Shown piece after piece: positions 23,972 through 35,679 of a stretch of DNA of 64,000 nt (its first letter is position 1; each line of letters begins with the position of its first letter). A program made the translations under genes and the position numbers. Origin of the DNA: Diatrype stigma (lineage: Eukaryota > Ascomycota > Sordariomycetes > Xylariales > Diatrypaceae). The notes beneath the pieces were generated by a model that made no database searches, was not told the DNA's origin, and saw nothing but the letters and a program-made list of their open reading frames with translations. Location of the stretch: contig JAKJXP020000094.1 of NCBI GenBank assembly GCA_022225965.2, forward strand, positions 124,001-188,000, read 5' to 3'.

Positions 23972-25872
23972 ATGGCATCAACATATGATTTCATAGTTGT
24001 TGGGGGTGAGTCCGAGGTTCTCTTTGCAGCGTAGCGAGATCCATACGCCGCCCTGCTCATTGTCATTGGTGATAATAGCAAAGAAGGGAAAAGCTGACAG
24101 TCCACAACAAACAGCCGGACCAGCAGGCTGTGCCGTCGCCGCGGGGCTAGCCAACACCCCCAAGAAGCCCTCGGTGCTCCTCCTGGAGGCCGGCGGCGCA
24201 AACGAGGACCGCAACCTCCGCGTCGACGGGCAGCGGTGGACGACGTTCACGCAGCCGGACATGAACTGGGGGTACAAGACGGCGCCGCAGGCGCACTGCG
24301 CGGGGCGGGAGATCGACTACGCGCGGGGGCGCGGCGTGGGCGGGTCCAGCACCATCAACTTCGGGGTGTACAGCATCGGGGCGCGCGACGACTACGACGA
24401 GTGGGCGCGGGTCGTCGGCGACGACGCCTTCCGCTGGGAGCGCATGCAGCCGCGGTTCAAGGCCCTGGAGACGTTCACGGGGGAGCTGCCCGCGGGCATC
24501 GACAGGAAGTACGCGGCGCCGAGGGCGGAGGACCACGGCGCGGACGGCCCGCTGCGGGTCGGATACGCGGCCGAGTGGGAGGAGGACATCCCCGGGCTCC
24601 TGGACGTCTTCGTCGCGTCGGGCTTCCCCCTGAACCCGGACCATAACTCGGGTAACCCGATCGGGATCTCGGCGCTGATCAACTCCTCGCACGAGGGCCT
24701 GCGTACCACCGCGAAGGACTTGGTCACACCCAGGCCGAGCAACTTGACCATTGTCACCGGATCTCCGGTGCAGCGGCTTGTTTTAGACGGGAAGAAGATT
24801 ATAGGGGTAGAGTCGGAAGGCGAGAGATGTAAGCACCAATCTATTCCTTGCAAGCATCGAGGTGAAGCAATGGCGCCTCACTAACGAGCATCGCTCTGAA
24901 GATTTCGCGTCGAAGGAGGTCATCTTGTCTGCCGGCTCTCTTGACACCCCGAAGATCCTCCTGCACTCTGGCATCGGGCCTCCCAAGCAGCTGAGCGAAT
25001 TCGGCATCCCTTTGGTCCATGCCCTGGAAGCCGTGGGCAAGGGCCTTCGAGACCACATGTGGGTCCCGCTGGTTCACACCCGGACGGAGTCTTCCGCCAG
25101 CCGCGGATCGTTCTACGGCGACAAGCAGGCCATGGACGACGCCCTGGAGCAGTGGAAGCGAGACGGCACGGGCCCGTGGTCCAAGTACGCGTGCGAGACG
25201 GGCATCGCGTACGCCAAGTTCGAGGACCTGGCCACCTACCCGGAGTTCGGCGACCTGCCCGCCTCGGAGCAGAGCTACCTGCTGTCCGACACGGTGCCGC
25301 ACTACGAGATCTTCACGCACTTCCCCATCCACTTCCTCACGCCGGACTTCCCGCCGGAGTCGCTCAACTACCTCTGCCTCCTCGTGTTCTACTATAACGC
25401 CCAGAGCCGGGGCGAGGTCACGCTGCAGTCGCCGGACCCGCGCGTCCCGCTGAAGTTCGACCCGCGGTTCCTGGCGTCGCCGTTCGACCGGCGCGCCGCG
25501 GTCGAGACGCTGCGCCGCGCGCTCCGCGTCGTCCGCCACGAGGCGTACGCCCGGGACTGCGTGGAGCTGCTCGCGGGGCCCAAGTCCGACGAGGACGAGG
25601 ACCTGCTGGACTACTGGGTCCACAATATCGGGTCCAGCTGGCACATGACCGGCACGGCGAAGATGGGGACGCCGGGCACGGGCGAGGGCGAGGGCGAGGG
25701 CGATCCCGATGCGGTGGTCGACAGCGATTTCCGGGTCGCGGGCATCGACGGCCTCCGTATCGCCGACATGAGCGTCGTTCCGATCCTACCCAGCTGCCAT
25801 ACCCAGGCGGTTGCGTACATCACGGGGGTCACCTGCGCGGAGAAGTTGGCGCAGCAGTACGAACTCGTGTAA
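23972..25872 (+). CDS. GMC family FAD-dependent oxidoreductase
   Basis: Three exons give 572 residues: 23972-24005, 24115-24828 and 24902-25872. The 109- and 73-nt introns have CTGAC and CTAAC branch points and restore the frame. The first intron splits the FAD-binding motif (DFIVVGAGPAGCAVA). Both GMC signatures are present: YARGRGVGGSSTINF, and AGSLDTPKILLHSGIG after the second intron. The catalytic His lies in SWHMTGTAKMG and the second active-site residue in PSCHTQAVAYITG. The family oxidises primary alcohols, sugars or aryl alcohols; the substrate here cannot be told. No signal peptide is seen, so it is probably intracellular, unlike secreted wood-decay oxidases. A GEGEGEGD insertion sits near residue 510. 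Confidence 0.93.
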
Positions 25873-27903
25873 TGGGTATGCAGCGCAAAGTATTCGATCC
25901 CATAGGCATAGGCGATCTGACACTTCAATATTTCCGTTCAATAATGACACTCTGGGCGTGGGGTGTAACTAGATTGTCTCTAGGTGTTCCGGTGAGGAGT
26001 AACTATGGAAAAAAGAGATTGTCTTGATTAGGCCAAAGGCTGACCAAAACATCTTCCCACTTGTAGATATCCAACTTCGTGGGTTCTCGGTCGATATCGT
26101 AATTAACAGAATGAGTGTAGACAGTAGACAGTATCACGCATCGTCATCTGATTAGTTCCAGATTTGGGCAATCGTGATTGGGTTTGTGGGCTCTCTGACT
26201 GCGCCATTATAGCCGAATGTATGAATTCCCCCTTTGGTAGTAAGATCGACCGCAGGATTCACACAGCATTGAGAACTGATTCTCATTGCTGGACAATCGG
26301 GGGTCCACCCCACGGAGATAATAGACTCTGCGAAGGCAATACATCATACTTCGTAGCGTCCTATTTCTGAAGAAGCCCATCTTTGGGCAATTCAGTATCG
26401 GGAATGTTATCGGGAGTAACAACGTATCCATACCTATGTATTCCTGACCGCCATCTGACTGCAGGTGGAATGCGTCCACTCGGCGAAGCTTTATACTGTA
26501 GTAAGCAGCTATTACGTAAATGGGGCCGAGTATAATGACTAGCAAACGCGCGTTGGTCTATCGAAGCCTTTGGTGTCAGTGATGCTATACCATTTCAACT
26601 ATATAGTCTTCCGCAGCAAGATGAAGGATTCAGATCGGACATGGATGAAGTCTCCCCACGGGGAAATATACGGGGAATCTGACGATGGGCACAAACATTG
26701 CCTGCCTAGGTCTAACACGGAACCCACAGAGTGCCGCAGCACATAAGCTCACTAGGAAGTGTTAGGAATGGCTTTCAACAGCAAGGGTGGAAGACGGTTG
26801 ATTTTGACACGACCGGGACCTCGTAATTCTTACTGGCACGGCATTACTACCTATTTGACTAGTATAGCAGCAGTATTACATCATTGAATCTGCTCAACAC
26901 CGCAACATCTCAACATACAGATGCTGTTCTTTCCATGATCTCGTCTAATGGTCATGTACTTATATCTCTCTGTGGATATCGCTACGTAGTCCGATAGTCA
27001 CGCTCTGGTAGGTGGTATTCACTAATCCAGCAGTTCTCTGGTCTGGCGCGCGAGTGACATCGACATCTGAATAGCCGTTTCTCGTATTGTACGTACGCAC
27101 TATATCCACAACTAGCCAAGAAACAGGATCCTGATCGCATTTCTAAGACAAGCGCGCTCGTGCATGCTGGCCTCCGGCCGTCGATTGATCATGCTCACTG
27201 ACACCCGGGAGCCTGGTGAGGTTGTAGTACGTGGACGGCCCGACATGCACGATACGTAATATCGAGAGCAGCCTTCCTTATAGGGAGAACATGAAGAGTT
27301 GAAGAGTTGCATTCGAGATTTGTCTGTCTGATCCATGCGGAAGCTCGTACTACCTGGGCAGGTAAGTGAGCGCGGGTGGCCTAAAGAAGACAAAGACAGG
27401 ATGTGATAGTGATACCGCCCCGGCGGCTCAGCGGAGGAGAGGGAGGAAGGGGGGGGACGTGGCGGGCAATAGGCCTGAAAGGTACCTAAACCATACGCTG
27501 GAGGAGGCTCGAGGGGAGCTTCTGGGCCGGTTTTGAGCTCGCTGGTGTGGGCATGGGCATGTGATTTGGTTTAGCTGCCAGTGAGGACCGGGTCTCGTGC
27601 AGCAGGATCTAACGAATCTTTTCGCGCCGATTGGCCGGTTCTCCACAAAGCCAAGGCGCAGATGTAAGCCAAAACCCATCATCTGATTTGCACCCATGCC
27701 CCATGCCCTCCTCACGCCCCCATGCCAACATTTCCAAAGCTTTGCAGCTTTCGAATGCAAGCTTGCGCTTCAGAGCGAAGTACTGCCGGCTCTAATTCCC
27801 CAGCCCACGGAGGTATGTATGTACATGCGTATCCAGATGCCACACACCGTCAGTACCGTCCGTAGCCCATGCCGTCCGTGACTACCTACTACATACTCAA
27901 CCC

Positions 27904-27962
27904 AGTTACCTCCCTACATACATGCCTACATACCTACCTACATACCTACATACCTACATACA
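27904..27962. repeat. Microsatellite of TACATACC-type units
   Basis: Alternating CTACATAC and CTACCTACATAC units run for about 60 bp without interruption. No coding meaning. The same TACCTA core is scattered through other promoters in the window. Confidence 0.7.
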
Positions 27963-28195
27963 AGATGTATACCTACATGCATCCTGGCTGGCTATCCTCG
28001 GAATGAAGCGATGGCCGGCGCATGATGTCTTTCGGTCTCCCCTTGGGATTCTCTCTGGTTGGTCGCTTCCCAATAGATCACCTCCCATTCACACACCCTC
28101 TTCTCACTCTTCCTATGAGGACTTGCGAGAGCCTGTGAGGGTTGCTAGAGGGCCGGCGGTTGAATTATCTCGGTCGTAGCCTGCTCGTGCTTCTT

Positions 28196-28231
28196 CCCAG
28201 TGCCAGTGGCTTCCCATGGCATGGCACTGGG
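28196..28231. repeat. Perfect inverted repeat (10-bp arms)
   Basis: CCCAGTGCCA (28196-28205) and TGGCACTGGG (28222-28231) are exact reverse complements around a 16-nt loop that itself contains CCATGG. A heptamer tandem follows 10 bp later. Confidence 0.65.
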
Positions 28232-28241
28232 GGCAGCCACG

Positions 28242-28277
28242 ATTGAATATTGAATATTGAATGTTGAATGTTGAATG
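28242..28277. repeat. Tandem heptamer (ATTGAAT-type, five copies)
   Basis: Five successive 7-bp units, three TTGAATA-like and two TTGAATG-like, directly follow the inverted repeat. Confidence 0.65.
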
Positions 28278-28987
28278 CAGTTTCCAACTCCCACCTCCCG
28301 GGCACCTTCCACCGCTGCACCCCGTCTCTTGGAGCTGCTCTGCCTGCCTTGCAGGTGTTCGTGACCCAGCCCTTGCCAGGCCTTGCCAGTCATGAATGTA
28401 CCGTAATTTGGGAACTACCCCACAGAGCTAATGCCCCTCTAGGCCTCATTAGTAGAGAGTTTGATAACGGTGCATGCGGGGACGCTGCCGTCTCTGTTGC
28501 AGACGCGGGGAAACAGCCACAAAAAACAAGCAGGACCCAGCGACCAACTCCACACACGTGCGAGCTTCTGGAACCCCGGCGGCCATAAGTTCCAAGGTTG
28601 GGATAAGTTGCCAGAAGCGCCCGTACCTGCCCGTACCGACCGAGTATAGCGCTGCAGCGTGGTACGTCTGCTCCCCGTGTAGTACCGATACCTAATACCT
28701 ACATACCTGGCCTACTACGTAGTATCCCTTAGCACGATACTTAAGTTGGTGCTAGGGAGATACATACCGCACACATACCGCACCGAACCTGGAATAATCG
28801 ACTTACCGACCGCTACTGCTACACGATGGGCAAGGGCGGGAATCTATCCCATCTAGTTTATTAAATTCCAACTGTACCTTTCTTCCTATCTCATCATCGA
28901 ATTCTCCTCTCCCGATTTCCCCTGGAGTGGAAGGTTTTGCCCGTTATCCAGTTATCTCGAAGGTTAGATAATTAGACAATATCAAAC

Positions 28988-29055
28988 ATGGATCAATCTC
29001 AGGCACGGCGTCGGCGACGAGGCGGGTCGACCGATTCGCAGCAATCACCACAGCA

Positions 29056-29102
<47 letters not shown>

Positions 29103-30078
29103 GATTATGTTCCCACTGTGGCCGCAGCTTCAAACGATCCGAACATTTGGAACGCCATGTACGAACACGTTGGTCTGCCCAGTCCTTACATACCTACTCC
29201 TGATACCTACTCCTACTCCTAGATACTCCTACAAATTACTCCCGCTCCTCTTCCGCCTACTCCTGCTCCTCCGCCTTTACTCCCGAGGCCCTCCAGCTCC
29301 CCAGCTACCCCAACTTTTACTCCACTGCTTACCATCCCACGATTATGCAACATAACCCTCTTATCATAACTGCCTCTGCGCACCGTCAATGCTAATACAC
29401 TCCGCCGATTCCTTGCAGACACCAAAGAAAAGCCCTATATATGCCACTGCGGCTCAGCATTTTCACGGCGCGACTTGCTGACGCGGCATCAAAGAATCGC
29501 CCACGAGTCTGCATCATCAACATCACCGGATGCTCCCCCATCGGATGACCTTCAACAGGCTGCGATTGAGTCCGACCCATCAACTGCGGCTGACCTGACA
29601 CCCGTCTCCTCCAATGGGAGCGTTCACCAATGGCTTCCGCAGCCTCAGTACCTGGATCACTCTCAGGTAATGGTCGATAACCATTATGCGACGTCGCCTC
29701 CATCCTATCAGCAGCACTTCGCAGGCCATGAATTCTATGGAAGTCGTAAGTCGGCCTAAAACCCCTCTTTTTGCACGCACACCCAGCCTTCGTCTTGCCC
29801 CTAGTTCCATTAGGGTTACTGGAGCTGTATGGTTGAGATAGATAGGCCCTGAGCATCTCACTAACGGTGTATTAGCGCCAAATGTGGGTGGTTTCAATGA
29901 TTACAAAGATATCAACAACTTTGTCGACCATGGAGGCATGCCGTTGCAGTGGAACCCGTACCCCTATGAGGCAGGGACAGAGCAGGACTTTGTAGACCCG
30001 GCTTTACAAGGATACATGCCCGACCCAGCAACTTACATGGCGCATGCTCATCACCAGCCAGAAGCTTACAACCACTAG
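28988..30078 (+). CDS. Short C2H2 zinc-finger transcription factor with polyQ tract
   Basis: Three exons give 236 residues: 28988-29168, 29419-29745 and 29876-30078. The first intron (250 nt) splits the last His codon of finger 1 and the second (130 nt) has a CTAAC branch; both restore frame. The N-terminus is basic (RRRRRGG) and followed by a polyglutamine run (29041-29102, CAG/CAA codons). Two fingers follow: CSHCGRSFKRSEHLERHVRTH, read across the intron, and CHCGSAFSRRDLLTRHQRIAH. This pair occurs at the N-terminus of many fungal regulators, which normally carry a long Fungal_trans domain; here the protein ends after an acidic/aromatic region (DYKDINNFVDHGG, MPDPATYMAHAHH). It is probably nuclear and DNA-binding. 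As a neighbour of oxidoreductase and transporter genes it could be a pathway regulator, which is inference. The first donor, GTTGGT, is not the strongest. Confidence 0.8.
29041..29102 (+). repeat. CAG/CAA repeat encoding polyglutamine
   Basis: A run of mostly CAG codons with a few CAA codons inside the first exon of the C2H2 gene. Such tracts vary in length between strains. Confidence 0.8.
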
Positions 30079-31952
30079 CCTTCGAGGCCTCATGGAACCG
30101 AAAGGGTCTCTGAAAGTAGTTGGCTTCATCCGGCTTTTATATATGTAACAAAATGCCTCTGTGTCAGAAAGAGGTATATAGTACTTCATAAGTCGCATCA
30201 CCCCAAACATAGGGGCGGGTGGGCTTATGGAGAAGCTAAACAATAATTGCAAGATACCCGAATAGGAGGCGAGCTATCGCACAATGATCAAAACAGATTC
30301 TAGCAGATAGTTGTTAGGTGGATTGTACAAAGTTTTATTTCACAGCACCCTTGAGCTACCGTACTGAGAAATTACTGTGTCTGCTGGGGAGGCTTCATTG
30401 GGACTCGATTCCCACGTGATCTGGCTCAAAAACTTCACATATCATTCTACAAAATCACCTGATCTAAGATTGGTGTCAGAGTTCTGTCAGTGTCTCCTAC
30501 AGATCAAAATCTCACCAACCACGCATCTACCACGCACCTACTGTAGGTAGCCCAGTAGAGCTGCAATAACAAATACCGCCATCTCCCCTAAATCCTCCCC
30601 AGAAATGGCATAACCTCCTGCTCCTATGAGTTACAATGTGGGATATAACACACTCATGAACATTAGGGCATTGATATAATAAGAACATAAAAGCTAGACT
30701 CTCAAATTACAAGAAACGACGGCTTGGTTTGCTACGGGCCATAGGCAGTTAATCGGGAATTAACGAAACTAAATGGCCAACACACAGAGCTATCCGATAT
30801 ATTCCTTTACTCCAGTAAATAGAAACCTTGTCCGGTTAACGCTCTGATACGATACTTTTTTCTGTAATTTCACCTTTGTTGCATTTTCCACAGTAAGAAG
30901 TGCAAAGACTTTCTCAAGTAGACACCATGTTCTGTACTTTAATAGTACTGTCATAGGGTGTTGTCTAAGGGACTTGCTCTAATTTAGCTACCGAGGTCAC
31001 GAGTTCAACTTGAGGAGATCAAGGTTCCTATCCTTGCGAAGTATATTCTTGAGGTATACTATCATTGGCCTTTAGCAGTCATTCAAACTACTGTGTGTAG
31101 TTGATTGGACTCTAGAAGGACTTGTAAAATCTTGGCTCATGGATTAGCAAAGAAGAAAAAAAAGTAAAAAAAAAAAACCCAGGAGGAAAAAAGAATACGA
31201 GAAAGGAAAAGGTTCGAAGCGAAAATAGAGTGGAGGTTGATTTAAAGAGAAGAAGAGAAAAAATCCACTGGGGTTAAGTTCGTGTTCGTGTTGTCTCAAG
31301 TGACCGAAAACGTCACACCGTCTTCCTGGCGACCAAATATCAAGCCACTTCACCACAAGGGCAGTTGGAAAGGGGACGTCAGGAAAGATTATCATATAAC
31401 CTACTCTCTATCCCGCTCGACGGAACTGTGTACCCCCGAATTCGTTCCACGGCCAAAGTATTCGAATGGTTGGTGCAAGGGCAAGGAGTTTCCTGATCTA
31501 GACCATGCAGAAACTCCTAACAGTTATACAAATGGGTCTTGTGCTCTTTCGTGTATCACTGATGGCTGGTACCCAAGTTAGAGCGGTGGACAGGATTAAC
31601 ATCCATGTGTAAAACAATTCATTGGAGATGGCACTCTTATCGAATGGCAGTTCCCTTCCCTTTAAGGGGGAGTTCTGGGAGGTTTTTGGTAGACAATCTG
31701 CCGGATATCATTCTCATTAGGATGCTAGATGATTACACATAGATTCAACAATGAGCATGCAGCTCGTATCGATGGTTTCCGGAGATACCTATGGTAGCAA
31801 ATATATATTTAGAGATCTCTATATTTATATGACATTAATAAAGATTCTTTCACATTGGTATCGAGACTTCTATTTCACCACACGCCCCTTCGTTTTCCTT
31901 CTTTTCATTTTTTCTTTTTCTTTTCTTTCTTATATCTTATATTTCTCGCCTA
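30079..31952. other. Intergenic with possible relic of an LTR
   Basis: No gene is recognised in 1.9 kb. At 31660-31870 a purine run (AAGGGGGAG), a short AT-rich stretch ending TTTCACA and a sequence resembling a copia primer-binding site (TTGGTATCGAGAC) follow one another, which may be an old LTR. An A-run lies near 31162-31180. Confidence 0.35.
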
Positions 31953-32477
31953 CTACTTCTTAAACACAGTCTCCTCCAGCTCCTCCCCGCTCTCCAACCG
32001 GACCTTCTCCGCGCCCACCATCACGAACGCCACCCGGCAGGGCCGGTCCGTCCGGTTGGCCCAGCCGTGGTTCACCCCGCCCTGGACGATGAACTCGCCG
32101 GCGCGGACGGTCTTCTCCGCGCCGCCGTCGAGCTCCAGCACGATCTCGCCCGACAGCACGACGGCGTAGTCCAGGCTGAGCGTGCGGTGCATGGGCGCGC
32201 GGCCGCCCGGCGCGAAGTCCGACACGCAGAAGATGGTCCCGGCCGGGGGGCACCGGGGCAGCCGCGGCTCCGAAGATTCGTCGCCAGGGAGCCGCGGCTG
32301 GTTGGAGACGGGGACGGTAGCCCGCGTGTCGAAGATGGAGAACCCGCTGCTGTCGGGCCCGAAGGGCTGGAAGGGCTGGATCACGCGGTCGGCCTGGAAC
32401 ACGGACGTGCCGTCTTCTTGGTGGCCTGTGGTGATGACGCGGGGGTTGGGCAGGGGGGTTGCGGAGGAGGATGACAT
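31953..32477 (-). CDS. Cupin-domain protein
   Basis: A single-exon gene of 174 residues with ATG at 32477. A single cupin (beta-barrel) domain spans about residues 80-160. The first metal-ligand motif is seen as RAPMHRTLSLDYAVVLSGEI, with one His and without the full HxH pair. The second is GEFIVQGGVNHGWANRT with His. Such small fungal cupins resemble proteins often found in secondary metabolite clusters, where they may isomerise, dehydrate or bind intermediates; no activity can be assigned here. The incomplete metal site means metal binding is uncertain. A TATAAAG box sits about 200 bp upstream on the same strand. It is next to an MFS carrier gene in the same orientation. Confidence 0.88.
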   Translation of the reverse strand: MSSSSATPLPNPRVITTGHQEDGTSVFQADRVIQPFQPFGPDSSGFSIFDTRATVPVSNQPRLPGDESSEPRLPRCPPAGTIFCVSDFAPGGRAPMHRTLSLDYAVVLSGEIVLELDGGAEKTVRAGEFIVQGGVNHGWANRTDRPCRVAFVMVGAEKVRLESGEELEETVFKK

Positions 32478-33384
32478 GGTTTGTTGGTTGGTAGTTTGGT
32501 TGGCTTTTGAAACAGCAAGGATTTTTGAAATGAGGTTTGAGGGTATCTGACTGTACTGGATGTATCGATGTCAAGAGAGAGCCAAAGTATCTTTGGGAAC
32601 TATAATCTCGTTGATAGGTCGAAGAACTGATGCTAAGATTGATCACCCTGCATACCTTGGCATCTCTCTAGGCTTTATACTTGGTAGAATTCATGTTGAT
32701 CTCACCTAATCTCTTGAATGAAAGTTGCCTACGTAGATTAATGATCGTGGCATTCTTGCGCCCGCACGCCTTCCTTCGTTGAGACTCGCTCGGGTAAGCT
32801 GCATGAGGCTCTCGCGATCCTTATCGTGCGCTGAGCCCTGCCATTGGTTCGGACTAGATATACCAACGACTAGCTGCTGTAGACAATTGGGGACCGCCTA
32901 TTTTGGTTCTATACTATGGCGAACAGCGCGTTCTAGTGTAAGGATAATGCATTGAACTACGGAACTTCCCATGGTGAAACCTGAATATAGAAGCATAGCC
33001 CCCTTCATATGCTGCTGCCTTGACGTTGACCCCTTTAGCGCAACTCGAGGTCGCCAGATCGCTGCAGAGTGCTGAAACTCAACAACATGAGTCATAAGGA
33101 TTGTCTACAGAAATATAGACTTGAACAATTACTTATGGACACAAACGCCGAATACAACTTCACATATGAGGTGGCCAGTCCTCTATCTAGGTATCATGCA
33201 CTCGTTATATTTGGATCTATCTAGCACTAGTCATTTAAGATTGTGCCAACGGCTACCCAGGCTGTTTGTCGATTGGCTTAAATGAAGATTAGCATGTGGT
33301 GTTTCATTCCCCTTTTCCGCCTTCACCGACACAGCAGGCTAGCCTGTTAGAGCTGATCCAAAGCTGGGCTGGCTTATTTATTGA
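32478..33384. promoter_or_regulatory. Intergenic: cupin promoter and 3' end of MFS gene
   Basis: A TATAAAG box on the minus strand lies at 32673-32679, upstream of the cupin gene. Nothing else is recognised. Confidence 0.4.
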
Positions 33385-34971
33385 CTAGAAGACCTCCTTA
33401 ACACGCCAGCTGACGGCCAACACCCTAGCGCCGATGAAGAAGCTCATGGCGATGAAATAGGACAGCGCGGCGAAGATGATCAGCGCCGTCCACCCCTGCT
33501 CCTCGGTGCCGAAGCCGAGCAGCGCACCGCCGATGGGGACGCTCGTCAGGGTCCCGAAGCTGGCGGTCATGAGGGCGGTAGAGTAGAAGCGGCCGTAGTC
33601 GCGGGCGTCGCACAGCTGGCCGATGCAGACCGGGTACAGGCCCAGGTTGCTCCCGCTCGCGAAGCCGAAGGTGACGGCAAAGGCGATGAGCAAGCCCCGG
33701 GAGTCGCCGGCGGGGAGCCAGAGGCCCAGGATGGAGGCGGCGCACAGCCCGTTTGTGACGACGATGACGTTGAAGCGGCCGACCTTGTCGGCCAGCAGCC
33801 CCGGTAAGCAGCGGCCGAAGAAGGAACCCGCGTTCAGTATCGCGAGCAGCGTGTAGGCGTCGGTCGCGTCCTGGCCGTGGGCCGCGGCGTACGACACGAT
33901 GAAGGTCAGCGGGATGAAGATGCCCCACTCCATGAACCACACGCCGGCGCAGCAGAAGACGAAGCGGAGGTCGCCGCGGAACAGGGACCAGTCGGGCAGC
34001 ACCGAGGCCGGGCGGCGCGTCGGCGGCAGGCGCGACCGCACCAGCAGGTTGGCGGGCACGGCCAGCCCCAGGAGGATGAACCCGATGACGCGCGTGGCCC
34101 AGCCGAAGCCGAGGCGCGGCACCAGGCCCTGGAACAGGAACGGGAAGGCGATGCCGCCCACGGACCCGGCCGTCGCCGCGAAGCCCGTGGCGAGCCCGCG
34201 CCGCGCCTTGAAGAAGTGCGCGATCACGCCGTAGGCGGGCACGTTGAGGAGGGCCCCGCCGAGGCCGCCGAGCACCGCGTACGTGAGGAAGATTTGGTAG
34301 TACTCTAGTCGAGCATGTTAGTATTATATATATATATATATATATACAAACAGCGGTCTTCACCCTATCTACGTCGAGGTGAAGAAGGAAAAGGAGGGGG
34401 GATGAAAAAGGACAGGGGGGCAGCACTCACCCTCACACAGGCCCAAGAGCAATTGGCTGGCAATGACCAACAGGCTGCCCACGAGAACCAGCCATCTCGG
34501 ACCGTGTCGATCGAAGAGGGGGCCGACCTGGACGCCCGCAAAGAAAACCAGGAACAGATAGGTACTGAAGATCCAGCCGACCGTGGACGAGTCGTAGCCG
34601 GCGAGCTGGTGGGTGGTGAAGTACGACTCGAAGACGGCGGCGGAGTTGATGATGCCGTAGACGGAGATCATGGCGCAGAACGAGCCCAGGACGACGAGCC
34701 AGGCGCTCAGCCCGCCCTCGGGAAAGGTCTCGTCCTCCTCGGCATCAGTGGAGACGTCGGCTTCGGAAGCGTTTCCATCGTGATTGTAACCGCCGGGGTG
34801 GTTCGGGTCACTAGGCGGCGGCGTGGTCGCCAGTGCGGCTTCCGCGTCCCCTCCTCCTATGCAGCCTGGTTTCTTCTCTTCGGTGGTGTGTGCCGGCTGA
34901 GCTGGGATGCCCGCCGGGACAGTTTGATTCACGAGGCAGCTGTCATCTGCATTCTGAGGTCCGGGGTTCAT
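33385..34971 (-). CDS. MFS transporter, monocarboxylate porter type
   Basis: Two exons, 34971-34431 and 34304-33385, give 486 residues. The 126-nt intron has a GTGAGT donor and an ACTAAC branch, and joins LCE-EYYQIFLTYAVLGG in frame. A polar N-terminal tail of about 85 residues precedes the first helix (SAWLVVLGSFCAMISVYGI). Signature pieces of the MCT family are visible: DEETFPEGGLSAW before helix 1, YDSSTVGWIFS, VGPLFDRHGPRWL and ARRGLATGFAATAGSVGG. About twelve membrane helices can be counted. Proteins of this type move monocarboxylates, riboflavin or metabolites across the plasma membrane; the substrate is not predictable. The intron contains a TA dinucleotide run. Confidence 0.92.
34325..34346. 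repeat. TA microsatellite inside the MFS intron
   Basis: Eleven TA units occur within the 126-nt intron (34430-34305). It lies between the donor and the branch point and does not disturb either. Confidence 0.8.
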
Positions 34972-35679
34972 AGGGTGGTGTACCACACGACCAGACACTT
35001 TGTATGTGGTAGTTGTTGAGAACCTACGACATATGCGACGAGCGGAGATATTTTATCCGTTAACTAGTACAATTGAAACATTCCCGGTTTCCTCCACGGC
35101 ACATCAACGGATTGTTCGAAGTGAGGCATGGTCACAAGATGCTGTAATCTTTTTTCCAGCGGGCGGCGAGGCGCTATTTGTAGTAGCTTAGCTGCACCTT
35201 GTCAAAAACTCTTACGTAGGTAGTATATAAAAAAGCATGTCTTCTTCACTTGCCACACCGTAACTACATAGGCGAGCTACGAGCTTCGCAAAGCCGTCGC
35301 AGACCGTCGCAGACCGCCGAAAAGTGCTTGGCATTACCCCGTAGAAAGTTCCATTCCCATCCCACCCCCAGAGTCGGGTGAGTCGGTCAACGGATTGTTA
35401 GGGCTGTTAGGGTTGTTAGGCGACATAGCGCTGGTGCTTCAGCGCTGAGGCACGAAATAGTTACATAATGGCAACTGGACATTGGCTCGATGCTCGATCC
35501 AATCCATTTTTGACATCGCTGGCGTCATTTGTCGTGATTAGGGATCCACTATCATCGCTATTCCGGTCTAACACCAAATCCAACACCTCCCTGACTCCTA
35601 CAACTCCTAGTGAACTACGTACAATACAGTGAGTACTGACGAACCTGAGCCCCTAAGTGTGCCCCTGAAAGTATTCAAG
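34972..35679. promoter_or_regulatory. Intergenic: MFS promoter and 3' end of permease gene
   Basis: No gene or clear core element is seen. It should hold the promoter of the MFS gene, which is transcribed leftwards from here. Confidence 0.35.

Larger units (their letters stand above)
25873..28987. other. Long intergenic region between the GMC and C2H2 genes
   Basis: In 3.1 kb no gene is supported; short frames are low-complexity or lack domains. It holds a TACATACC-type microsatellite (about 27,904-27,962), a perfect 10-bp inverted repeat (28196-28231) and a heptamer tandem (28242-28277). The part just before 28988 should be the promoter of the C2H2 gene. Confidence 0.45.

Noticed and set aside
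24841..25644. Minus-strand frame of 267 codons over the GMC gene
   Set aside because: Antisense shadow of the third GMC exon; low-complexity composition and no domain.
30980..31020. GGTCACGAGTTCAA sequence resembling a tRNA T arm
   Set aside because: No matching acceptor, D arm or anticodon arm nearby; too degenerate to call a tRNA or SINE.
31282..31581. 99-codon plus-strand frame
   Set aside because: No domain or family recognised, and it sits in a stretch suspected to be repeat relic.
33425..34426. 333-codon minus-strand frame overlapping the MFS gene
   Set aside because: A different frame from the MFS protein, made of Arg/Ala/Pro/His-rich sequence; the other frame has membrane helices and spliced continuity.
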